Below, in pieces: positions 24,941 through 36,486 of a stretch of DNA of 64,000 bases (within the stretch, counting starts at the first letter, position 1; each line of letters begins with the position of its first letter). Under the pieces are notes generated by a model. It was not told where the DNA came from. It did not search any database and was given only the letters and a program-made list of their open reading frames with translations. The stretch covers positions 533,679 to 597,678 of the forward strand of contig NMRA01000071.1 in assembly GCA_002633005.1 (NCBI GenBank), given 5' to 3'. This stretch comes from Phoronis australis (taxonomy: Eukaryota; Phoronida; Phoronidae). The position numbers were made by a program, and so were the translations under genes.

Positions 24941-26779
24941 GTATTTGTTCCAATCGATAATTGTCCCTAATTGTAAATTTCTAAAAATAAACAATATTGC
25001 TGGATATTTGTCAGCTTTTACTCCTACCAGCGATGTGAGTTATCAAGCAAATCAAATTTCATTTTTTAATTGTTTCTGTGGCAATCGAAGTCGTGGGTGC
25101 TGAGGGGTCTTATATTCCTAACAGTCGTTTGTGAACATTTTTCTCTGCGGCTGGAAGTAGCATTGAGACTGAGGTGATGACATAAAGGCGGCAGTGGCGT
25201 TCTCGTTCAATCCTAAGTTCCTATTGAGTATAAGAGCCATGGTCTCAAAAACAGACATAATGCTTTGCAGCGCTGTGCGATCATGGTTCCCAAGATTGGC
25301 GGGATCTTACGCTCCGGTACAACGTTTAAGTTCCTCAAATAGTTCCAACATTTTTTGTCAGATTCTCATATCTTCGTAAAATTAGATTCCAAACCTATTT
25401 AAAAGGTTGCAGTCAGGACCCGTCGCACAATAATGTCACCATGGTGAAAAATGTAACGTCAATGACGGAGATGAAAAGGCAATTAAGTATACACGAACTC
25501 CTCAACCGCTTGTGATGTTAATTCTGTGTGACCCGAGACACACGCGGAGCTGTAGTTGATTAATTTTAATTCAAACATGGCGAGATCAACCAACCCGCGC
25601 ATTCTCAACTCTCATATGACTTGCATGACCTGGTATTTCCGCCGACAACTGGAAATGTTGCATTTTTTCTTTAACATACAAAATGTTTCCGACAGCGGGA
25701 TTTGATTTAGGAACAACAGACACCACTTAAGTTCCGCAATAAACTTACATACTGAGTATTCATCACAAAGCTGTGCACTTATGTAACTTTTTATACTTGG
25801 TTGGACCAATAATAACGATTCGCTGTGAGAGATTCATGTGGATCCCTGTGCCCGGTTGCATGAAATAGTCCCAAATAGGGATTCAACTAGGTTCCCTAAA
25901 ACTTTTCGTATTTGTTTTGTTCTTTAAGCGCAGATGTAATATTTTTTTCTAACATTTTATCTTTATTATAAGCTTTTCTTTCACTAAAGACGTTTCTAAT
26001 AATATAACTAAAAACTGAGCCCTTAATTCAGTCAAAATAATTATGGACTTGAGAATTCAATGTAGAGTTCATTCTCGATTTGTATCAAGCCAAAGCCTGA
26101 CTTAGAAACTCAGCATGTAAGACAGGACAATCAGGCCCACTGCGGCGTAAATTTAGGGAAGTTGGCTGAGTCTCCATCTGAGACTGTTTCATGCAAGCGG
26201 ACACTAGTGGGGGCCTGTAACAAATATAAAAGGACACAATAGGCAGTAAAATGTATTTTGAGGGTTACTTTTGGTAATGTTAACTTCGTTAACTGTAAAG
26301 TAATTAACGTTGACGAGAACTTTAAAACAACAAAAAATGTCGTGTTCTTGTGATTTTACTGTAAATCGCCGATTCTTAACAAGGCTGAAATCGAGGCAGT
26401 GAACTGGTCGGTTGTTTCGTTGCGGACACCGTGAACTAGCCGATGTGGGCGGCGTGCTGATCGGCGTGAAAAAATAATAAGGGCTAATCTCTTGAATGTA
26501 TGTGAGAAAGAGGGTGAGAACGGAAGCACAACATCTCAAGAGTAAGCATTCGGGAACGAGATCGAGCGATGGACTGACGTGAGAGACTGCGAGCTGAATA
26601 TTTCCCGTGGAAATGCCGAGATTGCTTGTGTAGCCTGGTGGAATTACATTCCTCCAGCGACAGAAGTTGTGTGACATTCATGCATATTTTTCATGATTGA
26701 TTTTAAGCGTAATCCTATGATCACTTGTTTGATGAAAATTCTCTAAACGAGCAGAAATAGCATTCGTTCTTCATTTTGT

Positions 26780-27650
26780 CCATTTAGTTGACCTGACTCA
26801 CTGGGCAAAGGTCATCCGGTTCAATTTTGATAATGATGACGTAATAGATCCAGGAAACAACTTGTTCACATTTGAAGGACTTGATTTTTATAAAAATTCA
26901 AAGCAGATTTCTGCTTCAAAATTTCGTTCAATTTGTCTGTAAACTCTGCTCAGTCATTTCCGGCAAAGTCGACAGTTGTGCAAGACAATTTTCACTAATT
27001 GTGAAGTTCATGCAAGATATTTTTTGGTCAGTCATCAAGGTTTACTCCTTAGCTGTATGTTCAAAATGTTACATAAAGGTGCACGGTGCAATATGGCAGT
27101 AAGAGGGTCACATAAAAGACCACGAAAATTAGCTAGGAAAATTGGTCTGTAGATTATCTCCCATGTCTAGCACAAAGCCGTCCAATTTGACTCGTTCCAA
27201 CTTTAAAGGCATTGATTTCAATTTAAAAATCCTACAGAGTGTTTAAATTAACCTGATAATGTCAAAGAAATGGAAGAAAACAAGAGGGTTACATGTACAA
27301 TTTTTTATATTTCCTCAAACTTAACCTCAACTGACTCACTCAATGGGCAAAGGTCATCGGGTTCAGTTTTGATGCTGAATGCGTAATACACCCAGAAAAC
27401 ATCTTGTTATCATTTGAAAGAGCTTAGACCTGATTTCTATAACAATTTAAAGCAGAATTTTGGACAAATGGTCTCTAAGTTAAGGCAACATTTTTTATTG
27501 TTCAGTCACCAAGGGCTCTTAACTGTATGTTCTAAAAGTTACACAAGGCTGCAAGGTGCAATATAGCGGTAAGAAGGTCACAAAAACGGCCACTAAATTA
27601 GCCACAAAAAGTGGTCTGTGGATTATCTCCCTTGTATACCACAAAGCTGT
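26780..27650. repeat. Divergent tandem duplication, period about 540 bp
   Basis: The segment near 26780-27190 recurs near 27325-27650. Shared landmarks include GGGCAAAGGTCATC, AAGGTGCACGGTGCAATAT versus AAGGCTGCAAGGTGCAATAT, and GGTCTGTAGATTATCTCCC versus GGTCTGTGGATTATCTCCC. Non-coding. Confidence 0.7.
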
Positions 27651-28992
27651 CAGGTTTTAATAAATGGCACATAATTATGCAGAGTATACGTTTATTATTC
27701 CAGCCACCAAAGTATAACTTTTGATCTATTTTCTAAGTTACTTATTTTCGTTGCTGAAAACATACAATTTGGGAAACGGCTGATAATTTGTGGTCTCATG
27801 CTCCAGCGGCGAAATTAAGGGTCATTGAGTGCACAAAATTTGGCATTTAGACTTTTTTTAGGACACCTATCCTTGTACAAAAAATGAAGTTGTTTGAATT
27901 TTGACAATAGACTGATTTTTTGAAAATCTATTTGTTTTTGTATGGACCGCCTCTTAAAAAATTAATCAGCAATGGCACTCGAAATCCGAAATAATATTTT
28001 CGTTTTCCATTTTTGAAAACATTTTTGGAGACACTATTGAAAAATCTGAAATTAATGAAATATTCGCCGTGATAACAATGTGTTGAGAGTATAGCAAATG
28101 TTGAACTTCACCCACAGACTAATGCTTTGATTACTTGTCCCGATTCTACGTCACGGTAGTATGTATCGGCCAATAAATGGTCATAACTCGAGATCAGCTA
28201 AGTAACATATCGTTAGATTGCGCGGGTGATATGATTTGACGGATGATCAACTAGTGGGATTGTTTTTGATGTTTTTGATACGAAATTTGTGATTTTAAGT
28301 GAAGCATTTTCAGGAGGTTCAACACAGTAACTAAAACCGTCACTGTTTTATACTGAGTAACTTATACATGAACATGATTTTGTAGTTGAAATAAAATATT
28401 ACCAAATTTGATGCAAATTCCTCATAAAATGGCGAAAACAACGTTGATGGAAAATTCGTCGGTAAGTGAATGCTGCTTCATAGGATGGACATAGAATAAA
28501 GGTAGCGTCTCTCGGGGACGAGATGATCGGTGTAAGTATTGCAATTGTGGCGATATCAAGACTTCAAACTGGAATAATATAAAAATTTCCCTTTACTTTG
28601 TATCCTGGGTTAACTAACAATATCAACACTGGATGTTTGGGATTGACGACTTCGGTATTTTACAATGCACTCTAAAATTGACCCTGCGAGGACATGGGAA
28701 AGATAAACGGGTTTGTGACAATCCTAAACATACTGGGAATGACAACAATTTGACCACCAAATCGACGTCTTTCGAAAAATGTTGCTTTGAACACGCCTTA
28801 CTGTATCGCTCACTTATATGGAAAATGCACAAGAACGGGAGACCTCGTCCAGATGCGCTAAAAAGCCTACCGGTCTTATAGAGTGTTTCCAGTTGTGTAG
28901 TTTTCTGCCGTTGCTTTGTCGCACTGTCCATTTGCTTCTTTAACACGCGCTAAAAGGGATTTTTTATCACGTGTAAGCCCTGTTTACTAGTC

Positions 28993-29236
28993 CTTAGGCG
29001 GATTTAAGCCACCCCCCCCCGTGGCTGCTGCCGCAAGCTAAATGAAACAGCAAACGGCAGGCGAGAAGGAGGGGCCCGGACCCCAGATAACGGATGAACG
29101 CGATGCCGTTTTTTTAGTCCACCGATAGATTTTCGGAACAGGAGGTTCACACTCCCGGCACATATTGTAGCGCTTTGTCCATTTCCCCGAGGCAACTTAT
29201 TGCCCCCCCCCTTATGGTATCCTAGATCCGCCTCTG
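28993..29236. mobile_element. Candidate complete hAT-like MITE, about 244 bp
   Basis: Starts near TAGGCGGATTTAAGCC followed by a C-run and ends with a C-run, then ATCCTAGATCCGCCTCTG. The ends are therefore inverted copies of a CAGAGGCGGATYTAG-type terminus. An exact 8-bp target duplication was not found by eye. Confidence 0.45.
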
Positions 29237-29645
29237 TAGTCGATTACTGGTTGGTTGAGATATCGTACGTGAACTTGTAATTCACTGACGTGCAATTCTG
29301 AGATCTTGCACGCTATCTCAGGAATAGGCAAGTGGTCGTGTTTGTGGACATTACTGATACAGACATTGATCATGTGCCAAAAAAGTGATAGATTTTATCT
29401 GACTTTGTTCGCGTTTGAAAACTTCTGCTTTACTTAAGGTCAAGATTTCAAGTTGGCGGACACCCAGTTTTGAGAAAAATGTGATTTCAATTCCAGCGCA
29501 ACTGCGAAATTCGGTTATAAGCCATAGTCTTGAACAAAGTGATGATGCTTCAATAAAATTAGATGCAAATTGAATTCTGGAATTCTTTGTCACCCTACCT
29601 CCATACAGCAAAGCGCAGAGAATACTTTTTGCCAATCTGAAATAG

Positions 29646-29793
29646 CATGGAGGGCGCAGCACTGAAAAAAGTGGGGGACTAAAAGCCCCCTCAGCCTCCC
29701 AGTGGGGCATCAACTATAGACTATGTGCAGCGTAGAACTGAAAAAGTGGGGGCTATAGCCCCTCCCCCAGCCCCCTATGGTGCGCCGCCCATG
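29646..29793. mobile_element. MITE family A, copy 2
   Basis: 148 bp, from CATGGAGGGCGCAGCACTG to GGTGCGCCGCCCATG, flanked by the exact 5-bp duplication AATAG (29641-29645 and 29794-29798). It has the same doubled internal module as the copy at 12950. Confidence 0.87.
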
Positions 29794-31306
29794 AATAGAA
29801 CTCCTAAGAGTTTCTGCAATTTTGACTTAGCCCTGGACGGCCCCATGTTGTAATATTGCAACACAACTTTTGAAAATCTATAATTAACCCCCAATCATTT
29901 TCCACTCCTGTTATTGATTGTATACCCTCCAAGACCCATTGTTGCAGTAATGCTACAGTGTGAAGGACTTCTCTTGACAAATGAATTAAACTTGAATTGG
30001 AAATTCAAGACGTATGCCGCCACGTTGAAAGCTGTCAGCAAAAGGAGGCACAAAACAGTTCTCACAGGGGTGTGCCTATCAGAACACACGTCATTGGACT
30101 CTTCACCCTTTCTTCACTTTGTCAAAAACTGCATGCAAATAAAGAAAAGTGTTGAGTCATTTCACATCACAAGACCTACAGATGAGCAGAGAAACTTTAT
30201 TTTTTTGTGTTACTGACCCTTTTACTTCCACTGAAAACCAAGCTTGACTAAGAAAAATAGGGGCAAAAAGGCAAATCGGCACTTTTTACCCCAAAACCAC
30301 CACTTCCCTGCCGATGCTCGACTAAAACCAACATTAGATTTCGAAAGAAAATTTCCAACCGATTCCAAAAATGTGGTCCAAAAGTACTGTCAACCAACTA
30401 GTTTTTTTGCAAATCTGTTTTGTTTGAGGGCTACCTGAAATCGCGGCCAATTTCTCAGCTGCTACACAGCAATTCACAAATTGCAACAGGCGACCACCAT
30501 CTCGAAGAAGAATGAAGCTACAGCAGAAAAAGTGGCTTTTTATTCTCAGCATGTTCACAAATACAAAGAAACCACTTTCACTTGGCCTACATACAATACC
30601 TAACTAAAAATGCCCCCAAGCCTGGCCTGCCCCTAGATTTTAATATTTTGGAGTGCTAATTGGCCGCGGCCGCAGCCTAACTGTTCAGTGACACCAGAGG
30701 CAAAGACATTCTCTACTCAGTCCAGGTAAATTTATCATTGCAATATGATGGATTCAAACCATTAAATGTCATGTTATTTACTGGTGTAAACCTTATGTTG
30801 AATAATGTTCTGTTATCTAAGCGTACTTGTCCTGAAAAGCCATGTTGTATAATGGCAACACGGGGCTCTGTCATCACCATGCCAACACTTGTACTTAGTC
30901 TTCTGTCTCACCTCAGGTAGGGTTAATGCCCAGTTAATGCTAAATGTTTTTTAACAAAAGCGCAATAGTTTTTTTTTCTTTTGAGCAATATATCTACTCT
31001 TCTAAACAGTATTTGTTAGATTTTATTTTTTGTGTAAATAAAATAAACAATTTGCGTTCTTGTGCTGCCGGGTCTTTCGTTCGTTGTCTCTTTCACATCA
31101 AATTCAACTTGATGATTGTATAGGATCTGAGCCAGTGTCTTTATGAACTTATGTTATTGTTTATTACTCGCTATTTGTCAAGATTTTCCTTCGAAACACA
31201 CCTAATGTAGTACACAAAATGAATGGGCTAATCGATTTCTTGACTAATTTTTAGATTCAAAACAACAAGGAAAACCGTCGAGTTGGGCGATGTGCCACAT
31301 TTGTTA

Positions 31307-31490
31307 GATGGAGACAAGGGTCACGTGGTGACGATGATGAAAGATGGAGACAAGGGTCACGTGGTGACGATGATGAAACATGGAGACAAGGGTCACGTGG
31401 TGACGATGATGAAAGATGGAGACAAGGGTCACGTGGTGACGATGATGAAAGATGGAGACAAGGGTCACGTGGTGACGATGATGAAAGCTG
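31307..31490. repeat. 36-bp minisatellite with an E-box in each unit, 5 copies
   Basis: Unit starts GATGGAGACAAGGGTCACGT and contains CACGTG. The period is divisible by three and frames are open on both strands. One frame reads WRQGSRGDDDER repeats and then an acidic stretch (ESCDSDDEP). It sits just upstream of a piggyBac remnant and may have grown from the acidic N-terminal part of that transposase, which is speculative. Confidence 0.9.
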
Positions 31491-31579
31491 TGACAGTGAT
31501 GATGAACCAATACTAGTATACGAGCCAATCGTATCCATGGGTGCAGTCTCAAAAATAAGGAAAAGGTTCATTTGAAGAA

Positions 31580-31990
31580 AAAGTCGAGATCGACGTATAC
31601 ATCTGCGTTGCGCACAAGTATGACAACAAACCAGTAACTGTCACGTAAAGTTTTGTTGGTGCTAGTCCAATTCATAATGTTAGAATATGGGACAAGAGCT
31701 CTAAGTCCCATGTCTAAATTCCAAGGCCATTTTGTGTGCAGCTAGTGCAATAAGTTTTGGGTGGTGTCGACCTGTTGGATGCTCCGTCAGCAAAGTACAC
31801 GTACGGCATCACATCCGGAAGGTGGTATCTGTACCTTTTTTGGCACATCATACCATTGTTGTTGTCAATTCTTGGCTGTTGTACCAAAAAATTGTGCTCT
31901 TCAAAGCCCGAAGGTAAGCTCATGAAGCTGAGATCTTTCCAGGCCCATTGCGACATCACTGTGCAAAGCTCCCAAGCGAGGCCGGCCATC
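31580..31990 (+). pseudogene. piggyBac transposase remnant
   Basis: One plus-strand frame reads VAHKYDNKPVTVT, stop, SFVGASPIHNVRIWDKSSKS, stop, IPRPFCVQLVQ, stop, then GGVDLLDAPSAKYTYG and GRWYLYLFWH. The YDNKPVT, (G)GVDLLD and KWY..FWH landmarks are those of the C-terminal part of the piggyBac-type (DDE_Tnp_1_7) transposase. Three in-frame TAA codons (first at 31646) make it inactive. The frame is otherwise preserved, so the decay is mainly by substitution. The N-terminal half is not recognisable. Confidence 0.82.
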
Positions 31991-32627
31991 GTTGGATGAA
32001 GTTAAGCCGCCAAAACCTGCACCAGCAAAGATGACAAGAAATAGAATTGTTCCGCGTGACGTTAGCTAAAATGGTGTTGGTCGCTGACCCATAAAAGTTG
32101 CTAAAAGAGGTCATTGCAAGTACTGTGTCGACGACATCATACTGGAAGTGTGTGCGAGAAATGCTTCACTTCAGAAAAAAATGTTTCTGTCTGTATCACA
32201 ATTAGTTTTTACAACTAAGTTGTGTGATGTTTAGATGCAACAATGTGAATCAGTGGCCCATAGAGTCTACCAAAGAGATCTTTGAATACGTTGTGTTGAC
32301 TTCATTACAGGAATTGTATGCGGACTACTTATCTTTACTTACTAGAACATCTTACTTGTATAACAAACTTAGTATCTGAAATTGAGCAGAAGGAAAGTTG
32401 GAAGAGTTTTTGCTGATAATTAGAGTAATTTTCATATAAAAAATGTTTCATCTCAAGTTATTTTGTAGTGATTTTCACAAATAAATGTCTAGATAGACAT
32501 GGGAATTTGCTACTATCAGCTCCCATAGTTGCAAAAGTGTAGCACTGTACAAAACGATGTCATTGAGCTTTTGGGGTTAGAATGCAAGTTGCTGAAATTC
32601 TCAGTTTTGGAAGCCACCGAGATTAAG

Positions 32628-32730
32628 CGAGATATTGCCGTGTATTTTAAATAAGAGTACGTGACCTTGACTAGCTTTTGGCTAGGTCCTAGCGTAGGTC
32701 CTAGCGTCTACTGAACGCACGCCAGGTTCC
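32628..32730. mobile_element. MITE family D, partial copy
   Basis: Starts inside the element (GCGAGATATTGCCGTGTATT) and runs to the terminus CTACTGAACGCACGCC. One end is missing compared with the full copy at 52704-52862. Confidence 0.7.
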
Positions 32731-34044
32731 CGTAACTGCACCTTATTAAACAAAAATGTACCTTCAAACCATAACACTAGCTAATAAAACGCATGAACAT
32801 GTAAGCCAGTAACTAATAAACACAAGTTAACAAACAGAAGAAAATAACATAGACCGCCAGGGGGCAACACAATATGGAACTAGAAGCACACACAGCGCCC
32901 CTTTTGAGGTACCTGCAGGTTGTTAATTATTTGGGAAGCATTTACAAATAAGTAAATAAAATTACTTCATGGAAATATAAGGTGATGCTCGAAGACACGT
33001 AAGCAGACAATTCACGGGTAACCAGGACAGTTTGGGAGACGGGTATCCCACGGGTATTTGGAGACACTCTCCAAAAAGATTTTCAGAATTTATTCGAGTT
33101 AAAATGAATTTTGGTTCATTCTAATGACATCCTGTTACAGTTTACGAATCAAACTTGCACTCCAAACCTGAAAGTCTGTTGATAATTGTCAGTACATATA
33201 CTTTGAGCACGTTCTAGCCTGTGAACAGTACACGGTCACCAAAACTCCCGGCAATGATTGGCACAGATGTTTCCCAAAAAATCTCCCTCTTCATACAATG
33301 CGTTTCTGATAACAACTTTCAAAAGTACTGTTCTTGGTCTTCCAGGACTTTGGTTGACAGTTGTGCTCAACTTTGGATCTCCTCTTCCAAAATTCCGGGG
33401 CTCATTCCCACTGACTGGTTGTTCAAGGACGTGCCTTTGAAAAGGGTCACTTTTTAAGCGACAGTCAAGGTAAGTCAACCCTATCACCACCTGATGGATT
33501 GTGGGAGATTTTTTCTGACAATATTGCCGGTCCTGCTTGGAGTCAAGGTAGGCCCCTTAAATCAAAGAAATGTTACCCTAGTAGTACGGGGTACTCAGGG
33601 CGACGGCTCCGGCCTTCCACATAGGGGGCATCCAAGCAGTGAGAAGGGGGAAGGCTCGGGGGCACTTCCACATGTGGGTATACGGAATGTGCCGCTCGGA
33701 AGGGTCCCTTTTCAGAAGGATAATTACCTTTTCCACTGGAAAATCCATACGGAACAGTGAGTATCCTTTGGACGACACAGTCCACCAGTTTAACACTGGA
33801 GTACCCTCCCAGGAGGCAGGGCGAGATTGGCGCAAAACCATTGTCACCAACATAAAATAAGGTTCAAACCGAGGGGAACGAAATGATGAGCAAAAGAAAA
33901 AAAAAGCATCAGGTCCAAATATAGACGACTCCAGCTAGGTGACTGAGGACGTGGGTCGAAGGATCAGGTGCACCCAATAAATGAAATCACTGAGGGCATC
34001 ACCAAACCTCTGAACGCTATTGTCCCTGGTTGTTTCAGATTCCC

Positions 34045-34100
34045 AGTGGCGGATTGTGGGATTCCCGGGGGGGGGGCTCCACTGTTCAGAGATGACTGCA
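34045..34100. mobile_element. hAT-like left terminus
   Basis: Reads CCAGTGGCGGATTGTGGG followed by a G-run, matching the CAGTGGCGGAT terminus seen elsewhere in the window. The other end was not found. Confidence 0.4.
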
Positions 34101-34675
34101 TCTTTGTCCAAAAAATTGCGGCAAGGAGGCTGTTTTCAGCTCCATTGATGAGATCCGCACCGGGTCTAATATGCCCCCAATTTTTATGTCAGCCCCGCAA
34201 TAGTCCCTGGAGATAACAAAATTTCACTTTCCTACCAATAATAGGCGTCACTAGAAATAGCCTCTACATTGGTTCTTTTACTTATGTATTAATGCGGAAG
34301 GAATAAATTGTAGAGGTGTATCCAGGTGGTTGATTTTAGAGTTCCACCCAGCAATAGGGGGTTGCCGGGGCTAAAAATCACCCGCAATAAGAGGCGGGAA
34401 GAAAAAAATCATTAGAGCCTGTCAAATTCTTATGGAAAGGCAAAGCTGTGAGTGACCCTCGGGGTGGGATTCTACTTACCGGGGGCCGCCGAATACATCC
34501 TGCACCACGGCTTCTGTGGTGGTCACTATTCGTTGACGTGGTTGCGGCCTTTTTCTCATCACCTGTTTCCTTGTGAAATCACGGTGTTTTTTCTCCGGCG
34601 TTACAATACCCATTTACCCTGTGAGTCATGAATATTCTCTTGGAAAATTACTGTAGATAGTCTGAAAGGAGGTTG

Positions 34676-34817
34676 AATGGGCGGCGCACCATAGGGGGCT
34701 GGAGGGGCTACAGTCCCAATTTATTTAGTGCTGTGCCGCCCATGGTCTATGAGCGGTGTACCGCAGGGGGGCTGGGAGGCTTTAGCCCCCACTTTTTTCA
34801 GTGCTGTGCCGCCCATG
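34676..34817. mobile_element. MITE family A, copy 3 (opposite orientation)
   Basis: 142 bp with ends AATGGGCGGCGCACCATAG and GTGCTGTGCCGCCCATG, flanked by the exact 5-bp duplication GGTTG (34671-34675 and 34818-34822). Confidence 0.85.
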
Positions 34818-35834
34818 GGTTGTCCGCTGCCCCCCTCCCCGCCTATGTTACTTATTATTGTTTCGTCGCTCCGCGTGAGATTGACACTCCTGTGTAAAGT
34901 ATCCTCCAACAAACCACAAAGAGAGGGGTCTAAATTTAACGAAGGTCATTTTTTCGCGCGACGGAGGAGGCTAAGTCAATTTTCAAAGTTAAAATAATGT
35001 CACTTTTCTGTTGAAAATAACCCGGGGGTCATTTATCAACATTGAGAAAGTGACCCCAGGTCATTTCTCCAAGCGGCAAATGTAGGCTTACATTTCTGTG
35101 CGACGGGGTACGTGCGCTAATAACTGACGGAAATGGTAAACCTGTTGAAATATGCATGGATGAAGGACTGATCGATAGCGTTCCATGCACCTCCCGCAGC
35201 AAAGACGACACCGAGGCTGCGATGTCCTTTAGCTGTGAAGAATAAAAAAGGAGAATTTCGAGCCCAGCCAATGAAACCGTCTTGGATGCATTTTATTGGT
35301 GGTTCTGGTCTCATATTCCCTACCTGCCAGTGTAGAAAGTAGCGTGACTGCCAGCCATTTTGAACTTCTGTCCACTGGATCTAAGTCAATGAGAAGGGAT
35401 CAAATGCAAGCCGCTTTCGCTCATTAGAAAACTCCTCACAACTATTTATTTATTGTGATATTTAAAATGATGGTGGCCTGTTTAGTCATAGCACTGCTTT
35501 CCAAGAGGGCCATCTACAACAAAAAACAGTACAATGAAGTGATAAAACAACACTCTAAAACCTTTTATTTCAGTAAAAAATGCATAAGTGGATTGAGAGT
35601 GTTATTATTATTGGAAATGTGAGACATATTTTCAGATTACGATTTGAGCTTTCTCGGATTACTAACCCCTTTTTGAAATTCGACTCCCCCTACTAGAGAA
35701 GCTCGTTGCGTGCATGAAGCGTGTAGATCCTGGGTACACTATCGATTGTAGGTATGCTGTTGCTATTTCTCCCTTACGAATTACTAGATATTGATTGTAT
35801 TACCTTTCACATGGAACGTGGTGGCAAACAAGCT

Positions 35835-36168
35835 TCAATAATCAATAGTTTCTAAGCCCTACGCATAAAAATCAAAGAGCGGCCCAAAACGATCATACAA
35901 TTTAGTTGCTGTGTTGTTGTTCTGTTGCAGATACACAAGCAGGTGCATGAACGGTGACTGAAGAATCGTGAATACCACGCCAACTTTGACGGTCGGATAT
36001 TGTATACCACGTGACAAGCCAGACGGCATACATTCCACGAACTAAAAGTACATATAACACGATTCACGTGCATAGAACGGTAACCTTTCATTACTGTATC
36101 ATCTCTGAAAGCAAATTCTTGAAGAATTCTTTGAAAAAGTGAATTAACTGCGATCGCAGACCACCACT
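35835..36168 (+). promoter_or_regulatory. Upstream region shared by both PAN-olfactomedin copies
   Basis: Sequence before copy 1 matches that before copy 2 (42360-42656). Both start at ATCAATAGTTTCTAA and share CCCAAAACGAT, GTGACAAGCC/ATGACAAGCC and GTATCATC close to the start codon. It is therefore part of the duplicated unit and probably includes the promoter and 5' UTR. No definite TATA box; an ACATATAACAC stretch in copy 1 is not kept in copy 2. Confidence 0.45.
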
Positions 36169-36486
36169 ATGCTAACTAGTGTCATATTCATCTGCTCCGT
36201 TCTTACACACGCTGTCAGTGCTGGAGACACGTGTTCGTCTATCACATTCACCAGGTACGGCCGTCCAGAGAAATGCAAGAAAGACGCTTACAATTTTGGG
36301 AACGAACTACAAGAATTGGAGGTGATGTCTCAAGGCGAATGCACGACCAAGTGTAACTCAAACGACCAGTGTAAATCTATCAATTATGAAAACAAGCAGA
36401 CGTTCACATGTGAGCTGTCGTCTGCTGTTCCAGACAAAGAAGGTTTCAACATGGACCGGCGGATGGGGTTTAGTTATTACCAGAAG
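36169..36486 (+). CDS. Copy 1 exon 1: signal peptide and PAN module
   Basis: 318 nt from ATG to donor AAG|GTAGGC, phase 0. Without splicing the frame ends three codons later at TAG, which supports the donor. Confidence 0.9.

Larger units (their letters stand above)
21843..35830. other. Intergenic region without convincing genes
   Basis: Between the fibrillin start and the olfactomedin genes, about 14 kb. No spliced coding model or recognised domain apart from the dead piggyBac fragment. It holds a 27-bp minisatellite, a 540-bp divergent duplication, MITE-like elements and G/C-rich transposon ends. The fibrillin promoter should lie just right of 21842, but no TATA box or other site is clear. 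Confidence 0.5.
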
